Assembly: GCA_016716715.1 (NCBI GenBank)
Contig: JADJVE010000002.1
Span: 459,430-523,429 of the forward strand
Source: Acidobacteriota bacterium
Lineage (GTDB): Bacteria > Acidobacteriota > Thermoanaerobaculia > UBA5066
Direction: 5' to 3'
DNA length: 64,000 nucleotides
Shown here: positions 1-9,057 of the stretch, piece by piece
How the letters are laid out: each line of letters starts with the position of its first letter
Position numbering within the stretch: position 1 is the stretch's first letter
Notes under the pieces: model-generated
What the model saw: the letters and a program-made list of their open reading frames with translations, nothing else
The model's database searches: none
Told to the model about the DNA's origin: nothing
Program-made: the position numbers and the translations under genes

Positions 1-745
1 TGTTGCCGTGGCCGAGGCCGCGGCAGGCGAGCTTCACGTCGGCCTGCTCGGGGGCGATGTTCCCGAGGCCCGGGCCGCCGCGCATCACGTTCACGAAGAC
101 GCCCGGAACCTCGGACCCGATCATGTAGGAGATGCCTTCGAGCATCAGCGAGAAGCCCGGCGAGGACGTGAACGTCATGCAGGGCAGGCCCGCGCCGCCG
201 CAGCCGTACATCATGTTGACGGTCGCGACCTCGCTGACGGCCTGCAGGAAAACGCCGTCCAGCTTCGGCTGGAGCTTCGCCATCAGCTCGGCGCCTTCCG
301 TCGAGGGCGTGATCGGATAGCCATAAACGTGGCGGCAGCCCGCGAGGAGCGCGCCGACCGCGGCCGCGTAGTTGCCCTTCAGCACGAGCGGCTCGGTCTT
401 CGGGAGGGGGACGATCTCGGGCGGAATCGCAACCGGCTTCGGGCGCTGGCTGGCGCGCTCGCCGAAGAGCTTGGCCGGGTCCTGCAGCTCGAAGTCCTCG
501 CTCGCCTTCGGCTTCGCCTCGGGCCTGAGCCCGTACGGCTCGGGGCAGGCGTCCATGCACAGGCCGCAGGCGTTGCAGTGGTCGAGGTTCAGCACGACGG
601 GCACGAGGCCCGTCAGCGGGTTGATCTCGTGGCCTACTTCGATGCAGTTCTTGGCGCAGGCTTCGATGCAGCGCCCGCAGCCTTTGCAGAACTCGTCGAG
701 CAGGAAGGGTTTCGGTCGTTCACGAACGGGGGCCGGACTGGCCAT
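1..745 (-). CDS. 2-oxoacid:ferredoxin oxidoreductase alpha subunit with N-terminal ferredoxin domain (3' part outside window)
   Basis: Oxidatively decarboxylates 2-oxoacids to acyl-CoA with ferredoxin as electron acceptor. The reading frame starts at ATG 745, preceded by a GGAGG-type ribosome binding site, and runs off the window at base 1, so only about 248 residues are seen. Two [4Fe-4S] motifs lie near the N-terminus (CKGCGRCIEAC and CNACGLCMDACP, roughly residues 20-70). After a linker comes the pyrimidine-binding alpha-subunit domain, with family-typical YGYPITPSTEGAE, a Cys/Gly-rich YGCGGAGLPC stretch and FTSSPGFSLM. The ferredoxin fusion is like VorB-type subunits; the substrate (pyruvate, 2-oxoglutarate or branched-chain) cannot be told from this fragment. 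The beta and gamma subunits should lie beyond base 1. Confidence 0.9.
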   Translation of the reverse strand, partial: MASPAPVRERPKPFLLDEFCKGCGRCIEACAKNCIEVGHEINPLTGLVPVVLNLDHCNACGLCMDACPEPYGLRPEAKPKASEDFELQDPAKLFGERASQRPKPVAIPPEIVPLPKTEPLVLKGNYAAAVGALLAGCRHVYGYPITPSTEGAELMAKLQPKLDGVFLQAVSEVATVNMMYGCGGAGLPCMTFTSSPGFSLMLEGISYMIGSEVPGVFVNVMRGGPGLGNIAPEQADVKLACRGLGHGN

Positions 746-824
746 GGAGGACCCTCCGGCACGAAATTTGACGACCTCCGCAACTTTTCCGCCAGAGAGC
801 AGATGAATCAGGGTCTCAAGTCAT

Positions 825-2009
825 TCAGTAAGAAGAACCTGCGCCCCCACCGCCGAAGCTGCCGCCGCCCCCCGAGAAGCCCGGCGCGTCGGGGGCTTTC
901 GCGGCCGGCGCGTGGGCCGCGAGGACGGGCACGAGCTCGGCCGCTCGGAAGGCCGTCTCGTCCGTGAAAAGGGGGTCCGCGGTGAAGCCCCGCCGCTCGC
1001 CTCCGGGGCCGCGGGCGAGCCACCGGTTCACCGCCAGCGCCGCCCCGATGAGGAGGGCGCCCGCCGCCGCGAGGACGACGCGAAGGTCGAGGGCGTGGAC
1101 GTACGCGCGCAGCGTCACGAGCGAGAGCGCGGCGAGGACCAACCCTGCGTCGAGGAGGATCTTCCGGCGCCGCACGATGCCGCGCAGGAGCACCGCGAGC
1201 GGCACCAGCGCGGTCGCGAGGATGGCCGCCGCGCGCGCGCCGTCGCCCGGCCAGGTTTCCGGCAGAAAACGCGCCCGCCCTCCGAGCTGCTCGATCATCC
1301 GGTGGTCGAGCGACCAGACGTTCACGGCGGCATAGACGGCCGCGATCCCGCAGACGACGAGGCCCCAGGCGCAGGCCCGGTGCGAGGGCGCCCAGGCCGG
1401 CCGGTCCGTGAACCTCGCGGCGACGGCGCTCAGGACGACGCCGCCCGCGATCCAGAGCAACCGCCCGTGCGGCGCGCGCGCGAGGAGGACGAAGAGGGCG
1501 CCGGCGGCGAATCCCGCGAAAACGGGGTTGCCCCAGCGGAAGGCGCCCATGGCAAAGAGGAGCGCCACGCCGAGAAGGACGAAATTCGGGCCATCGGGTT
1601 CGGAGAGATGAAGATTTTCTTCGAGTAAGAGGAACAGGCCGGCGACGAGGAGCAGGAGTCCCCAGAAGCTCGCCGCCTCGACGCCGCCGCGGAGGGCCAT
1701 TGCGGGCGAGCGCGCCTGCAGGTCGGCCACGAGGACGAATCCGGCCCCGAGGACGGCGCAGAGAACCCAGGCTGACGATCCGCTCGGCCGGACGGTGAGG
1801 GCGAAGAACGCGGCGAACGCCAGGAGGATGAAGCTGCCGAAGACGAACGTGAGGATCCGCCATAGCGGTGCGGGCAACGTGCGCGGCTCCGGGTACCGGC
1901 GGGAGATTTCTTCGAAGGTGCCCTCGCTCACGGCGCCCGCCCTCTTCCAGCCGCGGGCGGCGGCGCGGACTTCCTCGACGCGCTCGGAGGCGACCCATTC
2001 CCCTTTCAT
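825..2009 (-). CDS. DUF2157-like polytopic membrane protein with Gly-rich tail
   Basis: About 394 residues. A short charged N-terminal helix region is followed by roughly ten hydrophobic segments. The C-terminus is a low-complexity tail (SGGGGSFGGGGAGSSY) of a kind also seen on TPM and DUF2207 membrane proteins. The start is ATG 2009, which overlaps the TGA of the upstream gene by 4 bp, so the two are translationally coupled. The upstream neighbour is a relative with the same layout, suggesting a duplicated pair. Function is unknown. One AT-rich repeat copy (1613-1633) lies inside the gene and encodes part of a membrane-proximal loop. Confidence 0.8.
   Translation of the reverse strand: MKGEWVASERVEEVRAAARGWKRAGAVSEGTFEEISRRYPEPRTLPAPLWRILTFVFGSFILLAFAAFFALTVRPSGSSAWVLCAVLGAGFVLVADLQARSPAMALRGGVEAASFWGLLLLVAGLFLLLEENLHLSEPDGPNFVLLGVALLFAMGAFRWGNPVFAGFAAGALFVLLARAPHGRLLWIAGGVVLSAVAARFTDRPAWAPSHRACAWGLVVCGIAAVYAAVNVWSLDHRMIEQLGGRARFLPETWPGDGARAAAILATALVPLAVLLRGIVRRRKILLDAGLVLAALSLVTLRAYVHALDLRVVLAAAGALLIGAALAVNRWLARGPGGERRGFTADPLFTDETAFRAAELVPVLAAHAPAAKAPDAPGFSGGGGSFGGGGAGSSY
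1613..1633 (+). repeat. AT-rich motif copy 1
   Basis: TTTTCTTCGAGTAAGAGGA lies inside the first DUF2157-like gene. Consensus across the window is TTTCTT[A/C]GA[A/G], a 1-6 base G/A spacer, then AAGAG. It stands out against about 70% GC flanks. No partner copy is nearby. Confidence 0.4.
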
Positions 2010-2983
2010 GGAATCCTCATGCGCCGGTGGGCGAGGAAGATCGTCACGAGTGCGGCGCCGCCGAGCAGTGCCATGAGAAGGAACCGTGCCTCGAAGCCTC
2101 CCCCTCCCAACCCCTCCGAGAACACCGCGCGCAGGAGGCCGAGGTATGCCGCGAGGACCGCCTGCGCGAACGGCAGCGTGCGCTTCCACCGATAAGACGC
2201 CGCCGCGACGGCGGCCGCGACGGCGAGGAGCGCGGCGAGCCACACCCCCCAGTCGAGCGGCGATCCGAAGACGCCCGACAGCAGGCCGCCGAAGACGAGG
2301 AGGGCGCCCGCGTTCACCCAGACGTCCTCGAAGTGCGCCTTCTTCCCCGCGCGAGCTGTGACGATTCCGACGGCCGCGAAGAGCGCGCCCGTCGCGAGCG
2401 CCTCCCAGCGGAGCCGCGCGACGTCTCCCGGGCCGAGCGACGCGTGTGCGACGCTGAGCGCGAGGCCGCGCCACGCCGCGAAGGACGCGAGAGCGAGCGA
2501 GAGGAGCATCCGCGAGTCGAACCGGTAGGCGAGGGCGCCGTAGAAGAGGGCGACGACGAGGAGGTGCAGCGGCCACGCCGGGCCGAGCAGGCGCGTCTGC
2601 GCCTCCACCCACGCGAGGTCGGCCGCCGCGAGGAGCGCGCCGAGGAGGAGGACGTAGTCGAACGCGGCGTGCGTCGAGGCCGCTTCCCCCCACGACGGCG
2701 GCGCGGCCTTCCGCCAGGCCCACGCGAGACACGCGCCCGCCGCGAGGCCCACGGCCCCGGCGATCGCCGACGGGCCGATGCGGTCGACGTTTTCCTTCAG
2801 AAAGAGCCCGACGCCCGACACCAGAAGCACGACGCCGAGGTAGAGCGCGGCGCGCAGCTCGGCGCGAACCGAAACCAACTCGCCCCGCGCCACCCGCCCG
2901 GGACGGTCGCCCTCCTCGTCCGTCAGGACGCCGGCGGCGTTGAGAGCCGAGACGGCTTCGGCGACCTCGGGGCTCGCGCTCAT
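2006..2983 (-). CDS. DUF2157 domain membrane protein
   Basis: About 325 residues. A soluble N-terminal segment of about 45 residues (MSASPEVAEAVSALNAAG) is of the DUF2157 type, followed by eight to ten transmembrane helices. I chose ATG 2983. The longer frame back to 3088 would run into the promoter of the divergent gene and encodes implausible Arg/Pro-rich sequence. The stop overlaps the start of the next gene (ATGA), so it is the first gene of a two-gene operon. The role is not known; the family is usually annotated as a predicted membrane protein. Confidence 0.8.
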   Translation of the reverse strand: MSASPEVAEAVSALNAAGVLTDEEGDRPGRVARGELVSVRAELRAALYLGVVLLVSGVGLFLKENVDRIGPSAIAGAVGLAAGACLAWAWRKAAPPSWGEAASTHAAFDYVLLLGALLAAADLAWVEAQTRLLGPAWPLHLLVVALFYGALAYRFDSRMLLSLALASFAAWRGLALSVAHASLGPGDVARLRWEALATGALFAAVGIVTARAGKKAHFEDVWVNAGALLVFGGLLSGVFGSPLDWGVWLAALLAVAAAVAAASYRWKRTLPFAQAVLAAYLGLLRAVFSEGLGGGGFEARFLLMALLGGAALVTIFLAHRRMRIP

Positions 2984-3036
2984 CGCGGGTCCAGCATACG
3001 GCGGAAACCGTTCGCCTGCGTTACAGTAGAGGGCGC

Positions 3037-3921
3037 ATGGCATTGCGAATCGTCGTCGTGGGCGCCGGGGGGCAGCTCGGTCAGGCACTGGTGCGCGAGC
3101 TGCGAAAGACCGGCCACGAGGTCGCCGCCCTGACGCGCGCCGCGCTCGACGTCACCCAGCGCTTCGCCGTCCTCGACCGCGTCGCGAAGCTCCAGCCCGA
3201 GGTCATCGTGAACGCGACCGTCCTCGGGGTCGACGCCTCGGAGGACGACCCGAAACTGGCGCTCTCCGTGAACGCGTTCGCGGTGAGGAGCCTCGCGGAC
3301 GTCGCCCGCTCCGCCGGTGCGGCGCTCGTCCAGTACTCGTCCGACTACGTCTTCGACGGCGCCGCCACGGCGCCCTATCGCGAAACCGACAAGCCCAACC
3401 CCGTGAACGTGTACGGCGCGACGAAGCTCCTCGGAGAGATCTACGCGCAGAACGCGCCGCGCGGGTACGTGATCCGCGTCGAGGGCCTCTTCGGAACGCC
3501 CGGCAGCAAGGGGACGATCGACAAGATGATCGCCGAGGCGAAGCAGGGCCGGACGATCACGGCGTTCTACGACCGCAAGGTCTCCCCCATCCACGTGGAC
3601 GACGTCGCGGCCGCGACGCGGCGGCTCGTCGAGAAGAAGGCGGCCGCGGGGATCTACCACTGTGTGAACTCGGGGTTCGCGACGTGGCACGAGATCGCGC
3701 TCGAGATCGTGCGCCTCGCTGCGAGCCCGTCCAACGTGATCCCGGCGTCGCTGGAGCGCTCCGGGCTGCGCACGGCGCGCCCGCTCTTCTCGGCGCTGTC
3801 GAACGAGAAGCTTGCGAACGCCGGCATCGACCTCCCGCCCTGGCAGTCCGCGCTCGAGCGCGCGGTCCGCGAAGCGCCCACGCCGGCGAAGCCGACCTCG
3901 GGCGTCCGGCCGCGGGCCTGA
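3037..3921 (+). CDS. RmlD-like NAD(P)-dependent sugar reductase/epimerase (SDR family)
   Basis: 294 residues, cytoplasmic. An N-terminal Rossmann motif (VVVGAGGQLGQAL, residues 5-17) binds NAD(P). The SDR active site is YSSDYVFDG followed by YGATK (catalytic Tyr and Lys). The overall pattern, including the C-terminal IDLPPWQSALERA, matches dTDP-4-dehydrorhamnose reductase (RmlD), which makes dTDP-L-rhamnose for surface polysaccharide. The other rhamnose genes are not adjacent, so the true substrate may be another nucleotide sugar. It is divergent from the DUF2157 pair across 53 bp, which must hold both promoters. Confidence 0.85.
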   Translation: MALRIVVVGAGGQLGQALVRELRKTGHEVAALTRAALDVTQRFAVLDRVAKLQPEVIVNATVLGVDASEDDPKLALSVNAFAVRSLADVARSAGAALVQYSSDYVFDGAATAPYRETDKPNPVNVYGATKLLGEIYAQNAPRGYVIRVEGLFGTPGSKGTIDKMIAEAKQGRTITAFYDRKVSPIHVDDVAAATRRLVEKKAAAGIYHCVNSGFATWHEIALEIVRLAASPSNVIPASLERSGLRTARPLFSALSNEKLANAGIDLPPWQSALERAVREAPTPAKPTSGVRPRA

Positions 3922-3925
3922 AGCG

Positions 3926-4303
3926 TCAGCGCCCGGTCAGAACCACGAACGCCCAGTTCGCCGCGAGCGCGAGGCCGGCGGCGGCGCCGGCCCAGCGGGG
4001 CGGCGCGCCGTCCGGGACGCCCTGCCCGCGGAGCGCGAGGACGAGCGCGACGAGGCCGCCCCCGAAGAAAACCGCCACAGCGAGCGTGACGAGCGGGTTC
4101 CACGCGAGGGCCGCGAAGGCGTCGAGCCGCGCGAGCGCGAGGAGCGCGCGCGTCCCGCCGCACGTCGGGCAGGGGACGCCCGTGATCGCGCGGAACGCGC
4201 AGACGGGCGCGCCCGCCGCGAGATCGCGCGCGAACGGGGCGGCCGCGGCGCAGAAGAGCGCCGCGCCGCCCCAGAGAAACGCGAGCTGGCGTCCGGGGGT
4301 CAC
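3926..4303 (-). CDS. DUF2752 membrane protein
   Basis: About 125 residues with three hydrophobic segments. The family hallmark CPTCGGTRAL follows the first loop and is typical of DUF2752 proteins, whose function is unknown. I chose the GTG start at 4303, one base after the stop of the upstream YIP1-like gene. An ATG at 4342 would overlap that gene by 38 bp and adds a weak extension. It converges tail-to-tail with the RmlD-like gene, 4 bp apart, leaving no room for a separate terminator. Confidence 0.8.
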   Translation of the reverse strand: MTPGRQLAFLWGGAALFCAAAAPFARDLAAGAPVCAFRAITGVPCPTCGGTRALLALARLDAFAALAWNPLVTLAVAVFFGGGLVALVLALRGQGVPDGAPPRWAGAAAGLALAANWAFVVLTGR

Positions 4304-4304
4304 G

Positions 4305-5024
4305 CTACCGGTTGAACGCCGAGAAAAGAGCGGCCCCGGCAAAAATCATCCCGATCGCGGCGCAGCCGCAGCACAGGACGACCGGCAGGAGGATGCCCAT
4401 CAACGCCTTGCCCTGGTTCGCCTTGTGGAGCTGCTGGACGCCCAGCATCATCAGGTAGATCCGCCAGACGAGCGCCACGAGCCCGCCGACGAACGGGATC
4501 ACGTAGGCGATGTGCGCGATCGACGAGTACGACACGACGCGGAACGTGCCCTCGAACTGCGACTTCGAGCCTGCGAGCGCTCCCACGATCATGAACGAGA
4601 CGTGGAAGATCGCGCTGCCGATGAAGAGCCCGATCACGATGAAGATCGGCGCGAGGATGATGTTCGCGATGAGGCCGCCGCCGCCCATTCCCATCGCCCC
4701 GAAGCGGCTGTACTGGGCCGGCAGCATCTTCATCAGCCCGGCCCCGAACATCGTGCTCCACACGGCGTTGAAGATGGCGCCCACCCAGGCGACGATCAGC
4801 GCGAAGAGCAGCGGGCGCGTGTAGTCGCCCGTCTCGCGCGTGCGCGCCCAGGCCTGCTCGGGCGCCGTGATGAAGAGCTTCGCGGTGTCCAGGAACGACT
4901 CGGGGCCGATCGCCTGCGTCTCCCAGGCGAGGCCGGAGCCGGCGGGCATGAACGGCGGCGGGCCCTGTGGCGGAGGTGGAGGCGGCGGCGGATATCCGGA
5001 TCCGGGCGGCGGAACGCTCGACAT
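4305..5024 (-). CDS. YIP1-family membrane protein with proline-rich N-terminus
   Basis: 239 residues. Residues 2-27 are Pro/Gly-rich (a run of eight prolines), probably cytosolic and disordered. A conserved segment follows (FLDTAKLFITAPEQAWARTRETGDY), then five hydrophobic helices typical of the Yip1/DUF1282 fold. The ATG at 5024 has a clear GAGGAG ribosome binding site. It likely forms a two-gene operon with the DUF2752 gene downstream, which starts one base after its stop. The bacterial role of the family is not established. Confidence 0.8.
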   Translation of the reverse strand: MSSVPPPGSGYPPPPPPPPQGPPPFMPAGSGLAWETQAIGPESFLDTAKLFITAPEQAWARTRETGDYTRPLLFALIVAWVGAIFNAVWSTMFGAGLMKMLPAQYSRFGAMGMGGGGLIANIILAPIFIVIGLFIGSAIFHVSFMIVGALAGSKSQFEGTFRVVSYSSIAHIAYVIPFVGGLVALVWRIYLMMLGVQQLHKANQGKALMGILLPVVLCCGCAAIGMIFAGAALFSAFNR

Positions 5025-5101
5025 GGAGTCCTCCTCTCGATTGGTCGTCTCGCATCCTAACGCCGCTAGGCTGCCGTGCGTAGTTGCGGGAAGATTGGGC
5101 C

Positions 5102-7150
5102 ATGCGCATGCCGTTCCACCGTCCCGCCCTTCTCGCCGCCATCCTCGTCTCCGTCGCTTCCACCGCCCTCGCGGTCGAGGCCCCTCCGGCAAAAAAGGCC
5201 TTCGGCGTCGACGACCTCTGGGCCGTCAAAAGGGTCGGTGCCCCTGTGCTCGCGCCCGACGGCACGCGCGCGGCATACGCCGTCACGGCCTACGAAGGCG
5301 ACGAGATGAAGGCGAACGCGGACCTTTACCTCGTGGACGTCGCCTCCGGCGCGTCGCGCCGCCTGACGGCGAACAAGGCCTCCGACACGTCGCCCGCCTT
5401 CAGCCCGGACGGCAGGCGCCTCGCGTTCCTCTCCAAGCGCGAGGGCGACGCCGCCGCCCAGCTCTACGTCCTGCCGCTCGACGGCGGCGAGGCCGAGCGC
5501 CTGACGGACATGCCCACCGCGGTCGCGAACCCGAAGTGGTTCCCGGACGGCACGCGCATCGCGTTCCTCGCGAACGTCGTCGCCGGAGCGGAGTCGCCGG
5601 AAGAGACGAAGAAGGCACTCGAGAAGCGCGAGAAGAACCCCGTCAAGGCGCGCACCAGCGAAAACCGCCTCTTCCGCTATTGGGACCACTGGCTCACGGA
5701 CGGCGAGTACCCGCACCTCTTCGTCGTGGACGTCGCCACGAAGAAGGTCACGGACCTCACGCCCGGCAGCAAGCGCTACTTCGGCCTCGACGAGGGCGGG
5801 TCGTTCGACATTTCGCCCGACGGCAAGTCCGTCGTCTTCGCCGCGAACAGCACGCCCGAGCCGTACGCGACGCTCAACTGGGATTTGTTCCTCGTCCCGG
5901 CCTCGGGCGGCGAGGTGAAGAACCTCACGCCCGCCCGCGAGGGCGAGGACGTGAGCCCGGTCTTTTCGCCGGACGGGAAGACGATTGCCTTCGGCACGCA
6001 GCTCAAGGCCGACGGCTGGCCCGACTACACGCGTCTCGCGCTCCTCGACGTCGCGACGGGCAAGGTCGCGCTCCTGACGGACGGCTGGGAGAACTCGTGC
6101 GGCGGCTGGAAGTTCGCGCAGGACGGAAAGTCGATCGTCTTCACGGCCGAGGTGCGCGCGCGGACGAACCTTTACGCGCTCCCCGTCACCGGCGGGACAC
6201 CGCGCCTCGTCTGGAAGGGCGGCACGGCCGCCGGCCCGTCCGTCACTCCGGGCGGCGAGGTCGTCTTCCAGCGCCACGACCTGAATCACCCGCCCGAGAT
6301 CGCCGCGGCGAAGCTCGACGGGACAGGCTTCCGGATGCTCACGCACGTCAACGACGCGCTCGTCGCGACATGGAACCTCGGCGCCGTCGAGGAGATGACC
6401 TTCAAGGGCGCTGCGGGCGACGACGTCCAGATGTTCGTCGTGGCCCCGCCGGGAGCCGAGGCCGGGAAGAAGTACCCGCTCGTCCAGCTCATCCACGGCG
6501 GGCCGATCGGGACGTTCGGGGACGCGTTCTCGTTCCGCTGGCACCCGCACGCGTTCGCGGCGCCGGGCTACGTGGTCGCGATGGTGAACTTCCACGGCTC
6601 GTCCAGCTTCGGGCAGAAGTGGGTCGAGTCGATCCTCGGCGCCCACCCGGACAAGCCGTTCACGGACGTCATGAAGGCGACGGACGTCCTGATCGCGCAG
6701 GGGCGCGTGGACGCCTCGCGCATGGCGGCGGCCGGCGGCTCTTACGGCGGCTTCCTCGTGAACTGGATCGCGGGCCACACGGACCGCTTCAAGTGCCTCG
6801 TCTCGCACGCGGGCGTCTACGACCTCATGGCGCAGTACGCGTCGGACGCGACCTACGGCCGGCACCACTCCTACGGCGGCACGCCGTCAACGAACCGCGA
6901 CGCCGTGGAAAAGTGGAGCCCGAACCGCTACGCGGCCGCGTTCAGGACTCCCGTGCTCATCGTGCACGGCGAGAAGGACTACCGCGTGCCGATCGGGCAG
7001 GGCCTAGAGTTCTACGGCACGCTCACGGCCAAGGGCGTCCCGGCGCGCCTCGTCTACTTCCCGGACGAGAACCACTGGGTCCTCAAGGGCCCGAACGCGA
7101 AGCTCTGGTACGGAGAGGTCCTCGGCTGGTTCGACCGCTGGATGAAGTAG
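5102..7150 (+). CDS. S9 family prolyl oligopeptidase, secreted (acylaminoacyl/dipeptidyl peptidase type)
   Basis: 682 residues from ATG 5102; an upstream TTG at 5084 is possible but gives no better ribosome site. A signal peptide (about residues 1-27) predicts export to the periplasm or outside. Residues about 40-400 form the propeller, with repeated SPDG-type strands. The C-terminal alpha/beta hydrolase carries the catalytic triad: Ser547 in GGSYGG, Asp626 in HGEKDYRV and His658 in ENHW. The family cleaves short peptides after proline or removes N-terminal residues. The aldo/keto reductase gene begins 4 bp later, so the two may share a transcript, though no functional link is evident. Confidence 0.92.
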   Translation: MRMPFHRPALLAAILVSVASTALAVEAPPAKKAFGVDDLWAVKRVGAPVLAPDGTRAAYAVTAYEGDEMKANADLYLVDVASGASRRLTANKASDTSPAFSPDGRRLAFLSKREGDAAAQLYVLPLDGGEAERLTDMPTAVANPKWFPDGTRIAFLANVVAGAESPEETKKALEKREKNPVKARTSENRLFRYWDHWLTDGEYPHLFVVDVATKKVTDLTPGSKRYFGLDEGGSFDISPDGKSVVFAANSTPEPYATLNWDLFLVPASGGEVKNLTPAREGEDVSPVFSPDGKTIAFGTQLKADGWPDYTRLALLDVATGKVALLTDGWENSCGGWKFAQDGKSIVFTAEVRARTNLYALPVTGGTPRLVWKGGTAAGPSVTPGGEVVFQRHDLNHPPEIAAAKLDGTGFRMLTHVNDALVATWNLGAVEEMTFKGAAGDDVQMFVVAPPGAEAGKKYPLVQLIHGGPIGTFGDAFSFRWHPHAFAAPGYVVAMVNFHGSSSFGQKWVESILGAHPDKPFTDVMKATDVLIAQGRVDASRMAAAGGSYGGFLVNWIAGHTDRFKCLVSHAGVYDLMAQYASDATYGRHHSYGGTPSTNRDAVEKWSPNRYAAAFRTPVLIVHGEKDYRVPIGQGLEFYGTLTAKGVPARLVYFPDENHWVLKGPNAKLWYGEVLGWFDRWMK

Positions 7151-7154
7151 GCCC

Positions 7155-8138
7155 GTGAAATACGCGACCCTCGGCCGCACCGGCGTCACGGTCTCGCGCC
7201 TCGCGCTCGGGTGCATGTCGTACGGGGATCCGGCGTGGCGCCCGTGGGTGCTGACGGAGGAGCAGGCGCAGCCGTTCTTCCGGCGCGCCCTCGAGGCCGG
7301 GATCAACTTCTTCGACACGGCCGACATGTACTCGATGGGCGTCAGCGAGGAAATCACCGGGCGCGCGCTCCGGAATTACGGGCGGATGGAGGAGATCGTC
7401 CTCGCGACGAAGGTCCACTTCCCGATGTCGAAGAGCCCGAACATGGGCGGCCTCTCGAGAAAGCACGTCGTCCAGGGCTGCGAGGCGAGCCTCAGGCGCC
7501 TCGGCGTCGAGACGATCGACCTCTACCAGATCCACCGCTGGGACGGCTCCGTGCCGATCGACGAGACGCTCGCGGCGCTCGACCAGCTCGTCGCGCAGGG
7601 CAAGGTGCGCTATCTGGGCGCCAGCTCGGGCCCGGCGTACAAGCTCGCAAAGGCGCTCGCGCTCTCGGACGCGCGCGGCTGGGCGCGCTTTGCCTCCATG
7701 CAGAATCACTACAACCTCCTCTACCGCGAGGAGGAGCGCGAGATGCTGCCGCTCTGCCGCGAGGAGGGGATCGCCGTGATCCCCTGGTCCCCTCTCGCCC
7801 GCGGCCTCCTCGCCGGCACCCGCGCGAGCGCGCAGGCCGCCGCCACGACGGCTCGCGGCGCCGCCGACGACTACACCGGGAGGCTCTACGACTCCCCGTC
7901 GGACGCGGAGGTGATCGAGGCCGTCCGCAAGGTCGCCGCCGCCCGAGGCTGTCCGCCCGCGGAGGTCGCGCTCGCCTGGCTCCTCTCCCGGCCGGGCGTC
8001 ACCGCGCCCATCGTCGGGGCGACGAAGATCGAGCACCTCGAGGCCGCGCTGAAAGCCGTCGACACGGTCCTCTCGGACGACGAGGTTGCCGCTCTCGAAG
8101 CGCCGTACCGGCCGCACGGCGTCCGCGGTTTCGCGTGA
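7155..8138 (+). CDS. aldo/keto reductase
   Basis: 327 residues, GTG start 4 bp after the S9 peptidase stop. TIM-barrel NADPH-dependent reductase with the full catalytic tetrad: Asp and Tyr in FFDTADMY, Lys in LATKVHF and His in YQIHRWD. The family signature MQNHYNLLYREEEREM and an IVGATKIEHL cofactor-binding end are present. It is closest to the YajO/IolS-like group that reduces aldehydes and sugar-derived carbonyls. The exact substrate is not predictable. Length is normal for the family. Confidence 0.92.
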   Translation: MKYATLGRTGVTVSRLALGCMSYGDPAWRPWVLTEEQAQPFFRRALEAGINFFDTADMYSMGVSEEITGRALRNYGRMEEIVLATKVHFPMSKSPNMGGLSRKHVVQGCEASLRRLGVETIDLYQIHRWDGSVPIDETLAALDQLVAQGKVRYLGASSGPAYKLAKALALSDARGWARFASMQNHYNLLYREEEREMLPLCREEGIAVIPWSPLARGLLAGTRASAQAAATTARGAADDYTGRLYDSPSDAEVIEAVRKVAAARGCPPAEVALAWLLSRPGVTAPIVGATKIEHLEAALKAVDTVLSDDEVAALEAPYRPHGVRGFA

Positions 8139-8197
8139 GGTCCGGATGGGCGCGGAGCGTCCGTTCGTGATCCAATAACGCGACCGGCTCGCACACA

Positions 8198-9052
8198 ATG
8201 TTTCCGTCCAGCGCTCTCTGGGCTCTCGCCGCGGCCGCCCTCGCCCTGGGGGCGTGGCTGCTCCATCGGTATCGCGTTTCCCGCCTCGTCCGCCGCGAGC
8301 GCGAGCTCACGCACGAGCTGAGGGAGAAGACGCTCGAGCTGAGGGAGAAGACCGCCGAGCTCGAGCAGTCGAACGCCCTCCTCGCCGAGACCTCTCTCAC
8401 GGACAAGCTCACGGGCCTCAAGAACCCGCGCTTCGTCGAGGCGGCGATCGGGATGCTCCTCGCGCCGGCACGCAAGCCCGTGCGCGACCCCGAGCAGCGA
8501 ACCGAGTGCGTCGCGATCCTCCTCGCCGACGTCGACGGCCTCGACGACGTCAACGACGCCTTCGGAGGCGAAGGCGGCGACGCGGTTCTCCAGGCCGTCG
8601 CGGACGCGATCTCCGCCTCGGTGCGCGGCGGCACGGTCGTCGCCCGCTGGAGCGGCGACGAATTCCTCATCGTCGCGCGCGTGCGGTTCGGCGGCGAGGC
8701 CGGCGCCCTCGCCGTGCGCCTGAGACACGCCGTCGCCTCGTGGGTGAAAGCCGGCCCGGGCGACGGCGCGAAGCCCGTCACGATCTCGATCGGTTTCTCG
8801 GTAGAGCCGCTCATGCGCGCGCGGCCGCACCTCGCCTCCTTCCGCGACCACCTCCAGCTCGCGAGCGGCGCGCTCCGGCGCGCCAAGGCCGCCGGGGGGA
8901 ACCTCGCGTGCGGCTGGCGCGTGAACGACGAGGCCCTCGAGGCCGCGATCTCCCTCCACGGCGAGCCCGGGGCCGTGCGCGTCCTCCGAAAGCCGGACGA
9001 GGCCGAGGCCGCGGGTCTCATCTCGCCCGCGCTCGAGCACCGCGAAGGCTGA
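8198..9052 (+). CDS. membrane-anchored diguanylate cyclase (GGDEF domain, SGDEF variant)
   Basis: 284 residues. It has one N-terminal transmembrane helix (about 5-22), then a coiled coil with a repeated TLELREKT heptad segment (about 30-65). The GGDEF domain opens with LTDKLTGLKNPRF. The active-site loop reads WSGDEF, so the first Gly of GGDEF is Ser, a substitution known in active cyclases. The RxxD inhibitory site five residues upstream is absent, so product feedback is probably missing. It would make cyclic di-GMP from two GTP. No sensor domain is visible beyond the coiled coil. It converges with the quinone reductase gene, 5 bp apart. Confidence 0.85.
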   Translation: MFPSSALWALAAAALALGAWLLHRYRVSRLVRRERELTHELREKTLELREKTAELEQSNALLAETSLTDKLTGLKNPRFVEAAIGMLLAPARKPVRDPEQRTECVAILLADVDGLDDVNDAFGGEGGDAVLQAVADAISASVRGGTVVARWSGDEFLIVARVRFGGEAGALAVRLRHAVASWVKAGPGDGAKPVTISIGFSVEPLMRARPHLASFRDHLQLASGALRRAKAAGGNLACGWRVNDEALEAAISLHGEPGAVRVLRKPDEAEAAGLISPALEHREG

Positions 9053-9057
9053 CGCGC

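Noticed and set aside
819..840. Partial AT-rich motif near the end of the first DUF2157-like gene (CAGTAAGAAGAACC)
   Set aside because: Only the right half matches, so it may be chance; not counted as a copy.
4960..5020. CCG-rich tract in the YIP1-like gene as a tandem repeat
   Set aside because: It simply encodes a proline run in a disordered N-terminus and lacks unit periodicity beyond codons.
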